A stretch of 59,059 nt of DNA, taken from positions 1 to 59,059 of the forward strand of contig CAYJQC010000026.1 in NCBI GenBank assembly GCA_964372215.1, in the 5' to 3' direction. This document shows, piece after piece, positions 49,015 through 59,059 of this stretch. The notes under the pieces were generated by a model. The model saw nothing but the letters and a program-made list of their open reading frames with translations. It was not told the DNA's origin and ran no database searches. This stretch comes from DAIMFL01 sp964372215. Its GTDB lineage: Bacteria > Pseudomonadota > Alphaproteobacteria > Dongiales > Dongiaceae. The position numbers and the translations under genes were made by a program. Positions within the stretch are counted from its first letter, which is position 1, and each line of letters begins with the position of its first letter.

Positions 49015-49605
49015 TCACGGTGCCGCGAACGGGGTCGGGCCAGCCTGTTCGATCGGGCGTTGCGACGTGCTCTGCTGCAATGCATTGTGCAGATGGAGCT
49101 TGATTCTGGCGGCGTCATCGGTGGCGGAGACTTCGACATAGGCCACGCCAGCCTTGCGCAGAGCCTCTTTCTTCACGGCGTCACGGGCGGCGGCGTCGCG
49201 CTGATAGTGCCCCCGACCTTGATATTCGAACACGGCTGCCGGGTAGCCCCAGGGGTCGATGATCAGGATGTCGACGCGTTTGCTGTTGATGGAACTGAAA
49301 GCGTGGCTGTCGTCGGAGCCGATGATCTCGCCGAGGCTGGTTTGCGCGAATACGCGATAACCTCGATGCATCGCGTGGACTTCCCGCTCGATGGTTCTGA
49401 AAACGTGATACTCGGACTTGTTCATGGTCTTCTTCTTGTGGAATTTCGCCCTCATGACAAAGCGCAGCTGGTTCGCGGAATCCCCCACGCTGTATCTGGC
49501 AGCCCTGGCCCTCCGGTTCTGGAGCGAAACCCGGAAATGAACGTGATAGGCGGCGAGCGCGCCACCCAGCGCGACCAGCGCCCACAGGGAGAAATCGTTC
49601 ACCAT
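49015..49605 (-). CDS. DUF2726 domain protein, membrane-anchored
   Basis: The 196-residue protein has one N-terminal transmembrane helix (about 5-22), a basic linker, and a DUF2726 domain (about 60-175) with the typical blocks KRVDILIIDPWGYPAAVFEY and GRGHYQRDAAARDAVKKEAL. The D-x-E/F-E-Y-x-G-x-G-H pattern recalls PD-(D/E)XK nuclease folds, but nuclease activity is not shown for the family as far as I know. It converges with the hybrid kinase. Confidence 0.8.
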   Translation of the reverse strand: MVNDFSLWALVALGGALAAYHVHFRVSLQNRRARAARYSVGDSANQLRFVMRAKFHKKKTMNKSEYHVFRTIEREVHAMHRGYRVFAQTSLGEIIGSDDSHAFSSINSKRVDILIIDPWGYPAAVFEYQGRGHYQRDAAARDAVKKEALRKAGVAYVEVSATDDAARIKLHLHNALQQSTSQRPIEQAGPTPFAAP

Positions 49606-49647
49606 TGCCTCCGAGGTCAGCGAACGCCGCCGAGAGGTTCCATATTC

Positions 49648-49665
49648 TGACTCAGATCTGAATCA
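49648..49665. promoter_or_regulatory. 18-bp palindrome upstream of the DUF2726 gene
   Basis: TGACTCAGATCTGAATCA is a palindrome with a single mismatched pair, located 43 bp upstream of the DUF2726 start in a 272-bp divergent gap. Its length and symmetry fit a dimeric repressor site. No regulator gene is adjacent. Confidence 0.4.
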
Positions 49666-49877
49666 AACGTTGCCGGCAAGGCCAAGACTCGGCGTGGGTT
49701 CAGGGCGTTTACGATCCGCCCATAGGCGACGGCCGGAGCCCAAGGGGATCGGATAACGGACGATCGGGCGCCATCGCGAGGGCCGAACTGAGCGGATAGC
49801 CTCGTCGCCTGGGCGATTGACCTCGCAGCGTACCGGCCCCCAGACTTGTCGATGTCAACGAAGAGGGGGCCGATGGC

Positions 49878-50825
49878 ATGGCGCCGGCGGAAGAAGAAGC
49901 GATCGGCGAGGCGACCGCGGCCGGCGAGATGCCGCCCGACCGGATGCACCGGGTCGCGGTGGAGGGCGGCGACGTCGCCGTGTACGTCTATGGCGCTGGC
50001 CACGGGGAAACGATTTTCGCCATCAATGGCGGGCCGGGTGTCGGTTCGGCCTATCTCCGTCGCGCGCTGATCCCGCTGGCCGGCCGCGGCTTCCGCGTGG
50101 TGATCCACGACCAGCTCGGCACCGGGGCCTCGGACCGGCCCGACGATCCCGGGCTGTGGACCCTGGCGCGCTACGTGCGCGAGCTGGAGGCCGTGCGGCG
50201 CGCCTTGAGGCTCGGGCCGGTGCATCTCCTCGGCCATTCCTGGGGCGGCATGCTCGGCATCGAGTATCTGCTGACCCATCCGGAGGCGGTGCGCAGCGCC
50301 GTCCTGTCGAACACCAGCGCCGACATTCCCGCCCATATCGCAGAGGTGCGCCGCCTGCTCTCGGCCTTCGGCGGCGAGACCCTGGCAATGGTCGACCGGC
50401 ACGAGCGCGAAGGCAGCATCGCCAATCCCGAGTACCAGGCGATCTCGACCCTGTTCTACACCCGACACAGCTCGCATCGTCGCCGCGAGCGGCACGACGA
50501 AACCGTTCGCGACCTAAACCGGCAGATCCAGGAAGCTCTATGGGGCCCGGCCGAATTCTCGGCGTCCGGCGAACTGGCGCGCTGGACCCGGCTCGCCGAG
50601 CTGCGCCGCATCGCGGTGCCTTGCCTGGTGCTGGTCGGCGCCTTCGACTACGCGACGCCGCGCAGTGCCGCGCTGATCCACGCCGCGCTGCCCGACTCCC
50701 GGATGGTGGTGTTCGCCGATAGCGGCCACGCCGCCTATCTCGACGAGCCCGAGGGCTACTACGGCGAGATCGAGCGCTTCCTGGCCGGAGTCCGGCGGGC
50801 CGCGGCGGCGAATGCGGAAAAGTGA
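49878..50825 (+). CDS. Alpha/beta hydrolase, proline iminopeptidase-like (peptidase S33)
   Basis: The 315-residue hydrolase has the S33 oxyanion segment GGPG at 51-54, the nucleophile elbow GHSWGG with Ser121, an aspartate in VGAFDYATP and the catalytic histidine in DSGHAAYLDEP. Proline iminopeptidases release N-terminal proline from peptides, and related enzymes act on amides of other amino acids. There is no signal peptide. It is followed within 10 bp by the tRNA gene on the opposite strand. Confidence 0.86.
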   Translation: MAPAEEEAIGEATAAGEMPPDRMHRVAVEGGDVAVYVYGAGHGETIFAINGGPGVGSAYLRRALIPLAGRGFRVVIHDQLGTGASDRPDDPGLWTLARYVRELEAVRRALRLGPVHLLGHSWGGMLGIEYLLTHPEAVRSAVLSNTSADIPAHIAEVRRLLSAFGGETLAMVDRHEREGSIANPEYQAISTLFYTRHSSHRRRERHDETVRDLNRQIQEALWGPAEFSASGELARWTRLAELRRIAVPCLVLVGAFDYATPRSAALIHAALPDSRMVVFADSGHAAYLDEPEGYYGEIERFLAGVRRAAAANAEK

Positions 50826-50832
50826 CTGGAAA

Positions 50833-50907
50833 TGGTGGGCGCAGTAGGGATTGAACCTACGACCTCTCGCGTGTGAAGCGAACGCTCTCCCGCTGAGCTA
50901 TGCGCCC
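50833..50907 (-). tRNA. tRNA-Val (anticodon CAC)
   Basis: Read on the minus strand, a complete cloverleaf can be drawn. The acceptor stem is GGGCGCA/TGCGCCC, the D stem GCTC/GAGC, the anticodon stem TTCGC/GCGAG with loop TTCACAC, and the T stem GTAGG/CCTAC with loop TTCAATC. The anticodon CAC reads the valine codon GUG. The 3' CCA is encoded. No integrase or attachment-site duplication is visible next to it. Confidence 0.97.
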
Positions 50908-51154
50908 ATTTCCGCAGTGGCCGGCCCGGCATTTTGCCCCGGGGCGACCGAAGGGGCTGTCTTTATGCCACCGCGCGCCGGGGTGTCAACCGGCGACCGG
51001 CCGCCCGCCGGCGACGGCCCAGACGCCGCCGGCGTCCGGACCGTGCTGGCATCGGCCGGCCGGCGGCCTTAATGTCGCCCCGATTCGAGGCTGTATTGCC
51101 GGCGAGTCCGGTTCGCTCGAGCCGATTCACTGGGGAAAGGTCGGAAACGCCGGC

Positions 51155-52039
51155 ATGAATGCAGTTCAGCCACCGCAGCGCGCACCGGCGATCGGCTCGC
51201 GAGCCGTCCGCAATCGGATGCTGGCGCTGGTCGTCGCACTGCTGCCGCTCGCCGGGCCGGCCGCCGCCGCGGAAGGCGACTTCGTCCGCCTCGGCTATGC
51301 CGGCTTCCTCGGCAACATCCAGGTGGTCGAGGCCACCGTCGGGCTGGACCTGCCCCAGGGCGCGGTCCCGGCCGGCGCCTACAGCATGGCGCTCGATATC
51401 GGCATGAGCGGCCCGATGGCCAAGCTGGTGCCGTTCAGCATGAGCGCGGAAAGCCGCGGCAGGGCCGGTGCCGGCGGGGTGCAGCCGGCGCGCTACAGCA
51501 GCATGACCCGGATCTACGACAGCGGCCAGGCGGTGAACCTGACCTATGGCAGCGGCGGCGCCGTCGAGATCGTCGCCGAGCCGCCGACGGTCCAGGCCCG
51601 GCAGGCGCGCGAGCGCGGCACCGCCCAGGGCACCCTCGATCCGCTCTCCGCCGTGGTCGCCCTGGTCGACGAGGTGATCCGCACCGGCGGCTGCCGCGGC
51701 CGGGTCGCGGTGTTCGACGGCGCCCGGCGCTACGACCTGGAGGCCAGCCCCGCCGGCACCAGCCAGGTCGAGAAGATCGGCATGTCGATCTATGAGGGGC
51801 CGGCGACCGAATGCGCGATCAAGCCGGTGTTCCTCGACGGCTTCCGCCCGGCCGACGTCGAGGCCGGGCTCTATCCCGACAGCGCCACCCTGTGGATCGC
51901 CGAGGTGATTGCGGGCGCGCCGCAGGTGCCGGTGCGCGTCGTCGGGCGCAGCGCGCTCGGCACCCTGCGGCTCGACCTGCTCGAGGCCTGGGCGATGGAC
52001 AGCGCCGCCGCCTGCGGCGAGCCGGCGGCAAACTGCTGA
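51155..52039 (+). CDS. DUF3108 domain protein, exported
   Basis: The 294-residue protein has an N-terminal signal or anchor (MLALVVALLPLAGPAAAAEG, about residues 22-41) and a DUF3108 domain covering most of the mature part, with DPLSAVVAL and VFDGARRYDLE as recognisable blocks. The family is common in Alphaproteobacteria and of unknown function, with a beta-rich envelope-type fold expected. The chosen start gives a normal n-region; the longer open frame runs back through the tRNA. It converges with gph. Confidence 0.82.
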   Translation: MNAVQPPQRAPAIGSRAVRNRMLALVVALLPLAGPAAAAEGDFVRLGYAGFLGNIQVVEATVGLDLPQGAVPAGAYSMALDIGMSGPMAKLVPFSMSAESRGRAGAGGVQPARYSSMTRIYDSGQAVNLTYGSGGAVEIVAEPPTVQARQARERGTAQGTLDPLSAVVALVDEVIRTGGCRGRVAVFDGARRYDLEASPAGTSQVEKIGMSIYEGPATECAIKPVFLDGFRPADVEAGLYPDSATLWIAEVIAGAPQVPVRVVGRSALGTLRLDLLEAWAMDSAAACGEPAANC

Positions 52040-52050
52040 GCCGCCGGGGA

Positions 52051-52725
52051 TCAGGCGAACGGCGCGCGGCGCAGCAGGGCGGGCAGGGCGGCAAAGTCCT
52101 CCAGCACCGCATCGGCACCGAGCTCCGCCACCGGCACCCGGCTGTAGCCATGGGCGAAGGCGATCACCGGAACCCCGGCGGCGCGCGCCGTCGCCATGTC
52201 GACCGGGCTGTCGCCGATCATCACCGCGGCGCCGGCGGGTGCGGCCAGCGCCGCCAGCACGGCATGGAGGTGGCCGGGATCGGGCTTCCTGACCGGGCCG
52301 CTGTCGCCGCCCTGCACCGTCGCGAAGAAATCGAGCAGGCCGAGCGCCGCCAGCACCGCACGGGCCGGTCCGGCCGGCTTGTTGGTGCAGATGCCGAGCC
52401 GGTAGCCCTCGCCGGCCAGCAGCGCCAGGGTCTCCGGCACCCCCGGGTAGGGCCGGGTCAGGTCGGCCACGACCGCCTCGTAGGTGGCGACGTAGCGCGC
52501 GGTGCGGTCGGCCAGCGCCGCCCCCTCCAGCATCCGCCCGACCCGTGCGAAGCCGCGCTTGACCAGCATCGCCGCGCCGTCGCCCACCATGCGCTTGATG
52601 TCGGCGAGCCCGACCGGCGGCAGCCCGTCCGCGGCCAGCACCCGGTTGAGCGCGGCCAGCAGGTCGGGCGCGCTGTCGATCAGCGTGCCGTCCAGGTCGA
52701 ATACCAGGGCATGTGGCGCGGGCAC
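52051..52725 (-). CDS. gph: Phosphoglycolate phosphatase (HAD superfamily)
   Basis: The 224-residue HAD hydrolase has motif I DLDGTLIDS with Asp10 and Asp12, an alpha-helical cap (about 18-95), motif II-III (ICTNKPAGPARAVL, then KPDPGHL) and motif IV VMIGDSPVDM. It removes phosphate from 2-phosphoglycolate, which arises from DNA 3'-end repair, and possibly from related small phosphates. It is divergent from glmU across 164 bp. Confidence 0.9.
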   Translation of the reverse strand: MPAPHALVFDLDGTLIDSAPDLLAALNRVLAADGLPPVGLADIKRMVGDGAAMLVKRGFARVGRMLEGAALADRTARYVATYEAVVADLTRPYPGVPETLALLAGEGYRLGICTNKPAGPARAVLAALGLLDFFATVQGGDSGPVRKPDPGHLHAVLAALAAPAGAAVMIGDSPVDMATARAAGVPVIAFAHGYSRVPVAELGADAVLEDFAALPALLRRAPFA

Positions 52726-52889
52726 GGGTCGCGTAACTCTCCGGCAATGCTTGGCGGCGAAACTCGGGAGCCGGGGACTTGGACGCGATGCCGGCCCTAT
52801 GGCACCCTGACCGTCGAGGCGACGGCTGTATCAGCGGCGCGCGAGTGTCGCCCGGCCGCCGCGCCGCCAGCAAGAGATCCCTGCGTGAG

Positions 52890-54260
52890 ATGACCCTGCA
52901 CCCCGCCGCCGCCGTGATCCTTGCCGCCGGCAAGGGTACCCGCATGAAGTCGGTCCTGCCCAAGGTGCTGCATGCCCTCGCGGGCAAGCCGATGATCGGC
53001 CATGTCCTCGACGCCCTGGCGCCGCTCGGCTGCGCGCCCGTGGTGGTGGTGCTGGCGCCCGGCATGGACCGGGTCGCCGCGGCGGTCCAGCCGCACGCCA
53101 CCGCGATCCAGCAGGAGCAGCTCGGCACCGGCCACGCCGTCATGGCGGCCTTCCCGGCGCTCGGCAAGGTGACGGGCGACGTGCTGGTGCTGTACGGCGA
53201 CACGCCCTTCATCTCGACCGCCACCCTGACGCGCATGCTCGAGCGCCGGCGCCGGGCCGACGATCCGGCGGTGGTGGTGCTCGGCATGCGGCCCGACGAT
53301 CCCGGCGAGTATGGCCGGCTGGTGATCGGCGCCGACGGCTATCTGCGTGCCATCGTCGAGTACAAGGACGCCGATTCCGACCAGCGCAGCATCCGCCTGT
53401 GCAATTCCGGCGTCATGGCGATCGACGGCGCCCATTTGGCGAGTCTGTTGGAGAGAATCGGCAACGACAACGCCAAGGGCGAGTACTACCTGACTGACAT
53501 CGTCGCGATCGCCGGCGCGCGCGGGCTCAACTGCGCGGTGGTCGAGGCCCCGGTCGACGAGCTGATGGGCATCAACAGCCGGGCCGAGCTGGCGGTCGCC
53601 GAGGCGGTGCTGCAGGACCGCCTGCGCGCGGCGGCGATGGACGGCGGCGCCACGCTGATCGATCCCAAGACCGTGTGGCTGTGCCACGACACCAGGCTCG
53701 GGCGCGACGTGACGGTCGGCCCCAACGTGGTGTTCGGCCCCGGCGTCGCCGTCGCCGACGGCGCCGAGATCCGCGCCTTCAGCCATTTGGAAGGCGCGAT
53801 GGTCGGCGCCGGGGCGGTGATCGGGCCGTTCGCCCGGCTGCGGCCGGGCGCCGAGATCGGCGACACGGCGCGGGTCGGCAATTTCGTCGAGGTCAAGAAC
53901 ACCAGGTTCGGCGCCGGCGCCAAGGCTAACCACCTCAGCTATGTCGGCGACGCCTCGGTCGGCGCCGGCGCCAATCTCGGGGCCGGCACCATCACCTGCA
54001 ACTACGACGGCTACGACAAGGCCCGCACCGAGATCGGCGCGCGGGTCTTCGTCGGCTCCAACAGCACCCTGGTGGCGCCGCTCGTCATCGGCGAAGGCGC
54101 CTATGTCGCCGCCGGCAGCGTGGTGACATCGGACGTGCCGGCCGACGCGCTCGCGGTGGCGCGCAGCCGCCAGGTCGACAAGCCCGGCTGGGGCGCCGAG
54201 TTCCACCGGCACAAGCGGGCCGGGCGCAAGCCCAAGACGGCCGGGAAGCAGGAGGGCTGA
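52890..54260 (+). CDS. glmU: Bifunctional GlcN-1-P acetyltransferase / GlcNAc-1-P uridyltransferase
   Basis: The 456-residue enzyme carries out the last two steps to UDP-GlcNAc, the precursor of peptidoglycan and lipid A. The N-terminal nucleotidyltransferase domain has AAVILAAGKGTRMKSVLPKV; the C-terminal left-handed beta-helix contains NLGAGTITCNYDGYDKARTE, with the conserved acetyltransferase residues. I use the start MTLHPAAAVIL because it matches family N-termini. glmS follows after 4 bp, so the two genes are co-expressed. Confidence 0.97.
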   Translation: MTLHPAAAVILAAGKGTRMKSVLPKVLHALAGKPMIGHVLDALAPLGCAPVVVVLAPGMDRVAAAVQPHATAIQQEQLGTGHAVMAAFPALGKVTGDVLVLYGDTPFISTATLTRMLERRRRADDPAVVVLGMRPDDPGEYGRLVIGADGYLRAIVEYKDADSDQRSIRLCNSGVMAIDGAHLASLLERIGNDNAKGEYYLTDIVAIAGARGLNCAVVEAPVDELMGINSRAELAVAEAVLQDRLRAAAMDGGATLIDPKTVWLCHDTRLGRDVTVGPNVVFGPGVAVADGAEIRAFSHLEGAMVGAGAVIGPFARLRPGAEIGDTARVGNFVEVKNTRFGAGAKANHLSYVGDASVGAGANLGAGTITCNYDGYDKARTEIGARVFVGSNSTLVAPLVIGEGAYVAAGSVVTSDVPADALAVARSRQVDKPGWGAEFHRHKRAGRKPKTAGKQEG

Positions 54261-54264
54261 GGCC

Positions 54265-56085
<1,821 letters not shown>

Positions 56086-56121
56086 GGCGCGACCGGCCGC
56101 GGGAGCGGCCGGCGCCGGGCT

Positions 56122-57138
56122 TCAGCCCTTGCGCAGGCCGCGCAGCGCGGCGAACCGCACCATGCGGCCGGCGTCCTCGTCGAACAAGGCGACGCGCAGG
56201 CATTTCAGGCTGTCGCGCAGCGTCAGCCGGGTGACGCCGGGAAGCTCGGGCAGGACGGCCTGAAGGTCCCGCAGCCGGTAGTTCGGGATCCGGCTGCACA
56301 AATGATGGGCGTGGTGGATGCCGATATCGGCGGTCAGCCAGCGCAGCGGCTGCGGCAGGTCGTAGAACGAGCTGCCCTCGATCGCCGCCCGGTGGAAGTT
56401 CCAGTTGCGGTCGCGGGCCCACGAGGCGGTCTCGAACTGGTGCTGCACGTAGAACAGCCAGACCCCCGCGGTGGTCGACAGCAGCACGATCGGCGCCTGC
56501 AGCATCAGCGCCTCGGTGAAGCCGAGCCACAGGCCGAGGGCTGCGCCGATCACGGCGATCGCCAGGTTGGTCAGCATCACGCTGGTGAACACCTCGCGAT
56601 GGCGCATCAGCTCGAGCGGCAGGCGGAACTTGAGCACGAACAGATAGAGCGGCCCGATGCCCAGCAGCACCAGCGGGTGGCGATAGGCGCGATAGGCCAG
56701 CCGCCGCAGCCGCGGCAGCGCCAGGTACTCGCGCACCGTCAGCATGCTGATATCGCCGATGCCGCGCTTGTCGAGGTTGCCCGAGGTGGCGTGGTGGATG
56801 TTGTGGGCGCGCCGCCAATAGCCGTGCGGCGTGAGGGTCAGCACCCCGATGGCATGGCCGATCAGGCCGTTGAGCCGGGCCGAGCGGAAGAACGAGCGAT
56901 GGCCGCAATCGTGCTGGATCATGAACAGCCGGACCAGCAGCCCGGCCGCCGGCACCGATAGCAGAAGCGTCGCCCAGTAGGCGTCGTTGACGGTCAGCGC
57001 CATGGCCAGCCAGATGGCGGCCATCGGCAGCACGGTGTTGACCAGCTGCAGCACGCTGCGGCGCGGGATCGGCGCGGCGAAGGGCGCGACGATGCGGCCC
57101 CACTCGCGCGCCGTGGGCGCCGCCTGGCCAGTGGACAT
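56122..57138 (-). CDS. Membrane fatty acid desaturase
   Basis: The 338-residue di-iron membrane enzyme has all three histidine boxes: HDCGH at 76-80, HNIHH at 112-116 and HHAHH near 272-276, together with paired hydrophobic segments. It introduces a double bond into acyl chains or a related lipid using oxygen. Its box spacing is that of the acyl-lipid/omega-3-6 group, but regiospecificity cannot be read. It is divergent from the TauD-family gene and convergent with glmS. Confidence 0.88.
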   Translation of the reverse strand: MSTGQAAPTAREWGRIVAPFAAPIPRRSVLQLVNTVLPMAAIWLAMALTVNDAYWATLLLSVPAAGLLVRLFMIQHDCGHRSFFRSARLNGLIGHAIGVLTLTPHGYWRRAHNIHHATSGNLDKRGIGDISMLTVREYLALPRLRRLAYRAYRHPLVLLGIGPLYLFVLKFRLPLELMRHREVFTSVMLTNLAIAVIGAALGLWLGFTEALMLQAPIVLLSTTAGVWLFYVQHQFETASWARDRNWNFHRAAIEGSSFYDLPQPLRWLTADIGIHHAHHLCSRIPNYRLRDLQAVLPELPGVTRLTLRDSLKCLRVALFDEDAGRMVRFAALRGLRKG

Positions 57139-57468
57139 GTGGCCGGTGGATGTGGCCGACGGAGGGACGGCCGAAGCCGGCGCAGGCGGGTTCCGCGGCG
57201 CGCCGGATGCGCCATCGGCGCAGGAAGTTTGACTGGAGATTCGACCAGATCCTTAGGATGTGCCTGGGAAATTCCAGGAGGGGGTACGCCGGTCGCGCCC
57301 CGGGGCGGCCCAGGCTGCGGGGCATTTATGTGGCATCACCGCCCGGCAGATCAAGCAGCATGGCTGACCGGACGCGGCGCGGCCCGATCCGGGTCTACAC
57401 ATCCAGGGTTCGCAAACTGTTAAGATGCCGCCCGCGACGTGTCCGAAGGACGGGCGGCAAGGCGGGAC
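57139..57468. other. Divergent intergenic region, desaturase / TauD-family gene
   Basis: These 330 bp hold both promoters. TTGACT at 57229-57234 followed by TAGGAT at 57254-57259 has a 19-bp spacer and is only weakly promoter-like, reading toward the dioxygenase. A short open frame on the plus strand here has no Shine-Dalgarno sequence and no recognisable product. I see no RNA gene. Confidence 0.45.
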
Positions 57469-58542
57469 ATGACGATGGCCGAAACGACCCCGGCGCCGAT
57501 CCGCGGCGCCTGCGCCTGGCGTGGCGCCGACATCGCCGATTCGGCGCGCTGGGTGCGCGACCTCCCGCCCGCGTCGATCGCCGAGATCGACGCCGCCCTG
57601 GCCCGGGTGAAGCGCCGCGGCCTGACCTGGCATCAGGTGACGGCGGCCGATTTCCCGCTTCCCGCGACCCGCGGCCTCATCGACGGCGTCGCCGACGAGC
57701 TCGAGCACGGCCTCGGCCTCATTAAGCTGCGCGGGCTGCGCGTCGACCGCTACGCCGAGGACGAGCTGCGCTGCATCTGGTTCGGCCTGGCGCAGCATCT
57801 CGGCCGCCCGGTCTGGCAGAACAAGTCGGCCGAGCTGATGCGCGCCATCCGCGACGAGGGGGCGGCGGTGGTGGGCGCCCGCTATGGCCAGATCGGGGAG
57901 GGCGGCCAGGCCTTCCTGTCCTCCTATGCCCGCACCCTGTCCAACGGCCAGCTCCGCTTCCACACCGACCGCTGCGACGTGGTCGGCCTCCTCTGCGTGC
58001 GCCAGGCGCGCGCCGGCGGCGCGAGCCGCCTCGCCAGCTCGCCCGCCATCCACAACGCCATGCTGGAACGCCGCCCCGACCTCGCCGCCGCCCTCTACCA
58101 GGACATCTGGCGGAGCCGCCTGGGCGAGGAGCCCGGCGGCGAGGCGAGCGCCTATCCGCTCCCCGTCTTCGGCCAGCTTCAGGGGCGCTTCACCAGCCAC
58201 TACTCGCTCACCTATATCGAGGCGGCGCAGAAGCTGGGCCAGGTCCCGCGCCTGACCGAGACGCAGCGCGCGGCCATCGAGATGCTGATGGCCCTGGCCG
58301 AGGAGCTGTCGTTCGAGATGCGCTTCGCCCCCGGCGACATGCAGTTCCTCAACAACCACGTGATCTACCACGCCCGCACCGCGTTCGAGGACGACGCCGA
58401 TTCCGGCCAGGACCGGATGCTGCTCCGCGTCTGGCTGTCCATGCCGAACAGCCGCGCGCTCCCCGTCAGCCACGGCGTGCTGTGGCGGGAGACCGAGGCG
58501 GGGGCGATGCGCGGCGGGATCGGGCAAGAGAAGGTGGGGTAG
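57469..58542 (+). CDS. TauD/TfdA-family 2-oxoglutarate/Fe(II) dioxygenase
   Basis: The 357-residue oxygenase has the iron ligands His165 and Asp167 in RFHTDRCD and the distal His301 in NNHVIYHARTAFEDD, followed by the 2-oxoglutarate-binding arginine in RMLLRVWLS. Family members hydroxylate taurine, gamma-butyrobetaine, herbicide ethers or amino acids; the substrate here is not known. I start at MTMAETTP (AAGG upstream) rather than the GTG 30 nt earlier. It is divergent from the desaturase, so two O2-dependent enzymes share one promoter region. Confidence 0.87.
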   Translation: MTMAETTPAPIRGACAWRGADIADSARWVRDLPPASIAEIDAALARVKRRGLTWHQVTAADFPLPATRGLIDGVADELEHGLGLIKLRGLRVDRYAEDELRCIWFGLAQHLGRPVWQNKSAELMRAIRDEGAAVVGARYGQIGEGGQAFLSSYARTLSNGQLRFHTDRCDVVGLLCVRQARAGGASRLASSPAIHNAMLERRPDLAAALYQDIWRSRLGEEPGGEASAYPLPVFGQLQGRFTSHYSLTYIEAAQKLGQVPRLTETQRAAIEMLMALAEELSFEMRFAPGDMQFLNNHVIYHARTAFEDDADSGQDRMLLRVWLSMPNSRALPVSHGVLWRETEAGAMRGGIGQEKVG

Positions 58543-58592
58543 GGGAGCGTGTCGGCAGCCCGAAACAGGGCCGGGCCCGCGGGCAAAAGCAC

Positions 58593-59059
58593 ATGCTGGC
58601 GCGCCGCACATTCCGCGCGCGGCGCACCGGCGAGGTGATCCACCGCGACTGGACCCGCGTCGCCTTCCCCGACCCTCTATCATTGCGACCCCTCTATTGT
58701 TACGACGTGCTGCGCGGCCTCGACTACCTCCGCGCCGCCGGCGCAGTCCCCTACGACTCCTCGCCGAGGCGATGGAGGTGGTGCAGGTGCGCTGCTTCCG
58801 AAATGGCCGATGAACTATCTCCACGCGGCGCAGGTTGAGTGCGACATCGAGCCCGGCGTGGGCCCGGCCAGCCGCTGTAACAAGCTGAGGGCGATGCGGG
58901 TGCTGGAATGGGTTAGAGAGGTGAGGGAGCAGTTTTCGAAATCACTCTCATGTGCGGCCAATGCTCGACTCGCCCTGCAACTGGCTTACGATCTAAACCA
59001 GCTACCTAGTGCACTGACTCAGACGGAAGGTACAGGCCGTCGGTTGATCTTGGCGAGGA
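58593..59059 (+). pseudogene. Frameshifted remnant of a prenyltransferase/squalene-cyclase-repeat-like protein
   Basis: The first frame encodes RTGEVIHRDWTRVAFPDP and, after an insertion, CYDVLRGLDYLRAAG. The frame then shifts near 58745-58760 to LAEAMEVVQVRCFRNGR and again at 58810 to MNYLHAAQVECDIEPGVGPASRCNKLRAMRVLEW, running open to the window edge. The pieces in order match a pattern I associate with anonymous proteins of the squalene cyclase/prenyltransferase repeat type. At least two frameshifts and missing motif tryptophans show it is broken. From about 58920 the GC content drops and the resemblance ends, so a junction with other DNA is likely there. Confidence 0.6.

Noticed and set aside
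50833..50907. tRNA-Val as an integration site for an island
   Set aside because: No integrase gene, direct repeat of the tRNA 3' end or GC change is seen on either side within the window.
57150..57725. 191-residue open frame upstream of the TauD-family gene
   Set aside because: It overlaps the dioxygenase in another frame, lacks a Shine-Dalgarno sequence and has a low-complexity Arg/Gly/Pro product.

Overview
The window looks like chromosomal DNA from a GC-rich alphaproteobacterium, probably of the Rhodospirillales/Rhizobiales type. The reasons are the uniformly high GC with strong codon bias, the glmU-glmS pair, a NarK1-NarK2 fusion beside a divergent NarR-type regulator, many ABC importers for amines and peptides, a DUF2726 protein and a DUF3108 protein. 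Genus-level assignment is not possible from sequence reading alone. About 45 protein genes, one tRNA and two gene remnants can be supported.

Layout. (1) 1-7782: dissimilatory nitrate respiration, narK-narG-narH running off the left edge, and a divergent Crp/Fnr regulator, with two 14-bp FNR-type sites in the shared intergenic region. (2) 7814-13846: a G-run tract, an SRAP DNA-crosslink protein, a GlcD-like FAD oxidoreductase, an orphan ATP-grasp enzyme, the 3' remnant of a sugar ABC permease and a CHASE-PAS histidine kinase. (3) 13941-21263: a peptide-type ABC importer operon ending in a TetR gene, divergent from an EEP-family hydrolase. A TetR-type operator lies in the shared promoter region. 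(4) 21351-26215: 1-Cys peroxiredoxin, a small secreted protein, an MFS transporter, a 48-residue membrane protein and a solo HyuA. (5) 26339-30330: a PotFGHI-type polyamine importer operon. (6) 30687-32342: a Na/Pi cotransporter with PhoU-like domain and no ordinary start codon, near a Pho-box-like sequence.

(7) 32504-41665: the most unusual block. It is a co-directional run proX - proV - fused double ProW - choline-kinase-like phosphotransferase - FAD/GcvT amine oxidoreductase - phosphonate-monoester-hydrolase-type sulfatase. The enzymes fit uptake and dismantling of a methylated amine or its phospho-/sulfo-ester, but the substrate cannot be read from the sequence. (8) 41844-50825: acyl-CoA dehydrogenase, a secreted protein, TsaC/Sua5, CysQ, a hybrid histidine kinase, DUF2726 and an S33 peptidase. 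A palindromic element with mutually exclusive hairpins lies between two convergent genes. (9) 50833-59059: tRNA-Val(CAC), DUF3108, gph, glmU-glmS (UDP-GlcNAc supply), a fatty acid desaturase, a TauD-family dioxygenase, and a frameshifted remnant at the right edge.

Taken together the genes describe a respiratory, nutrient-scavenging bacterium: nitrate respiration under FNR-type control, several high-affinity importers for organic nitrogen compounds each paired with catabolic enzymes, and a conserved cell-wall precursor block.
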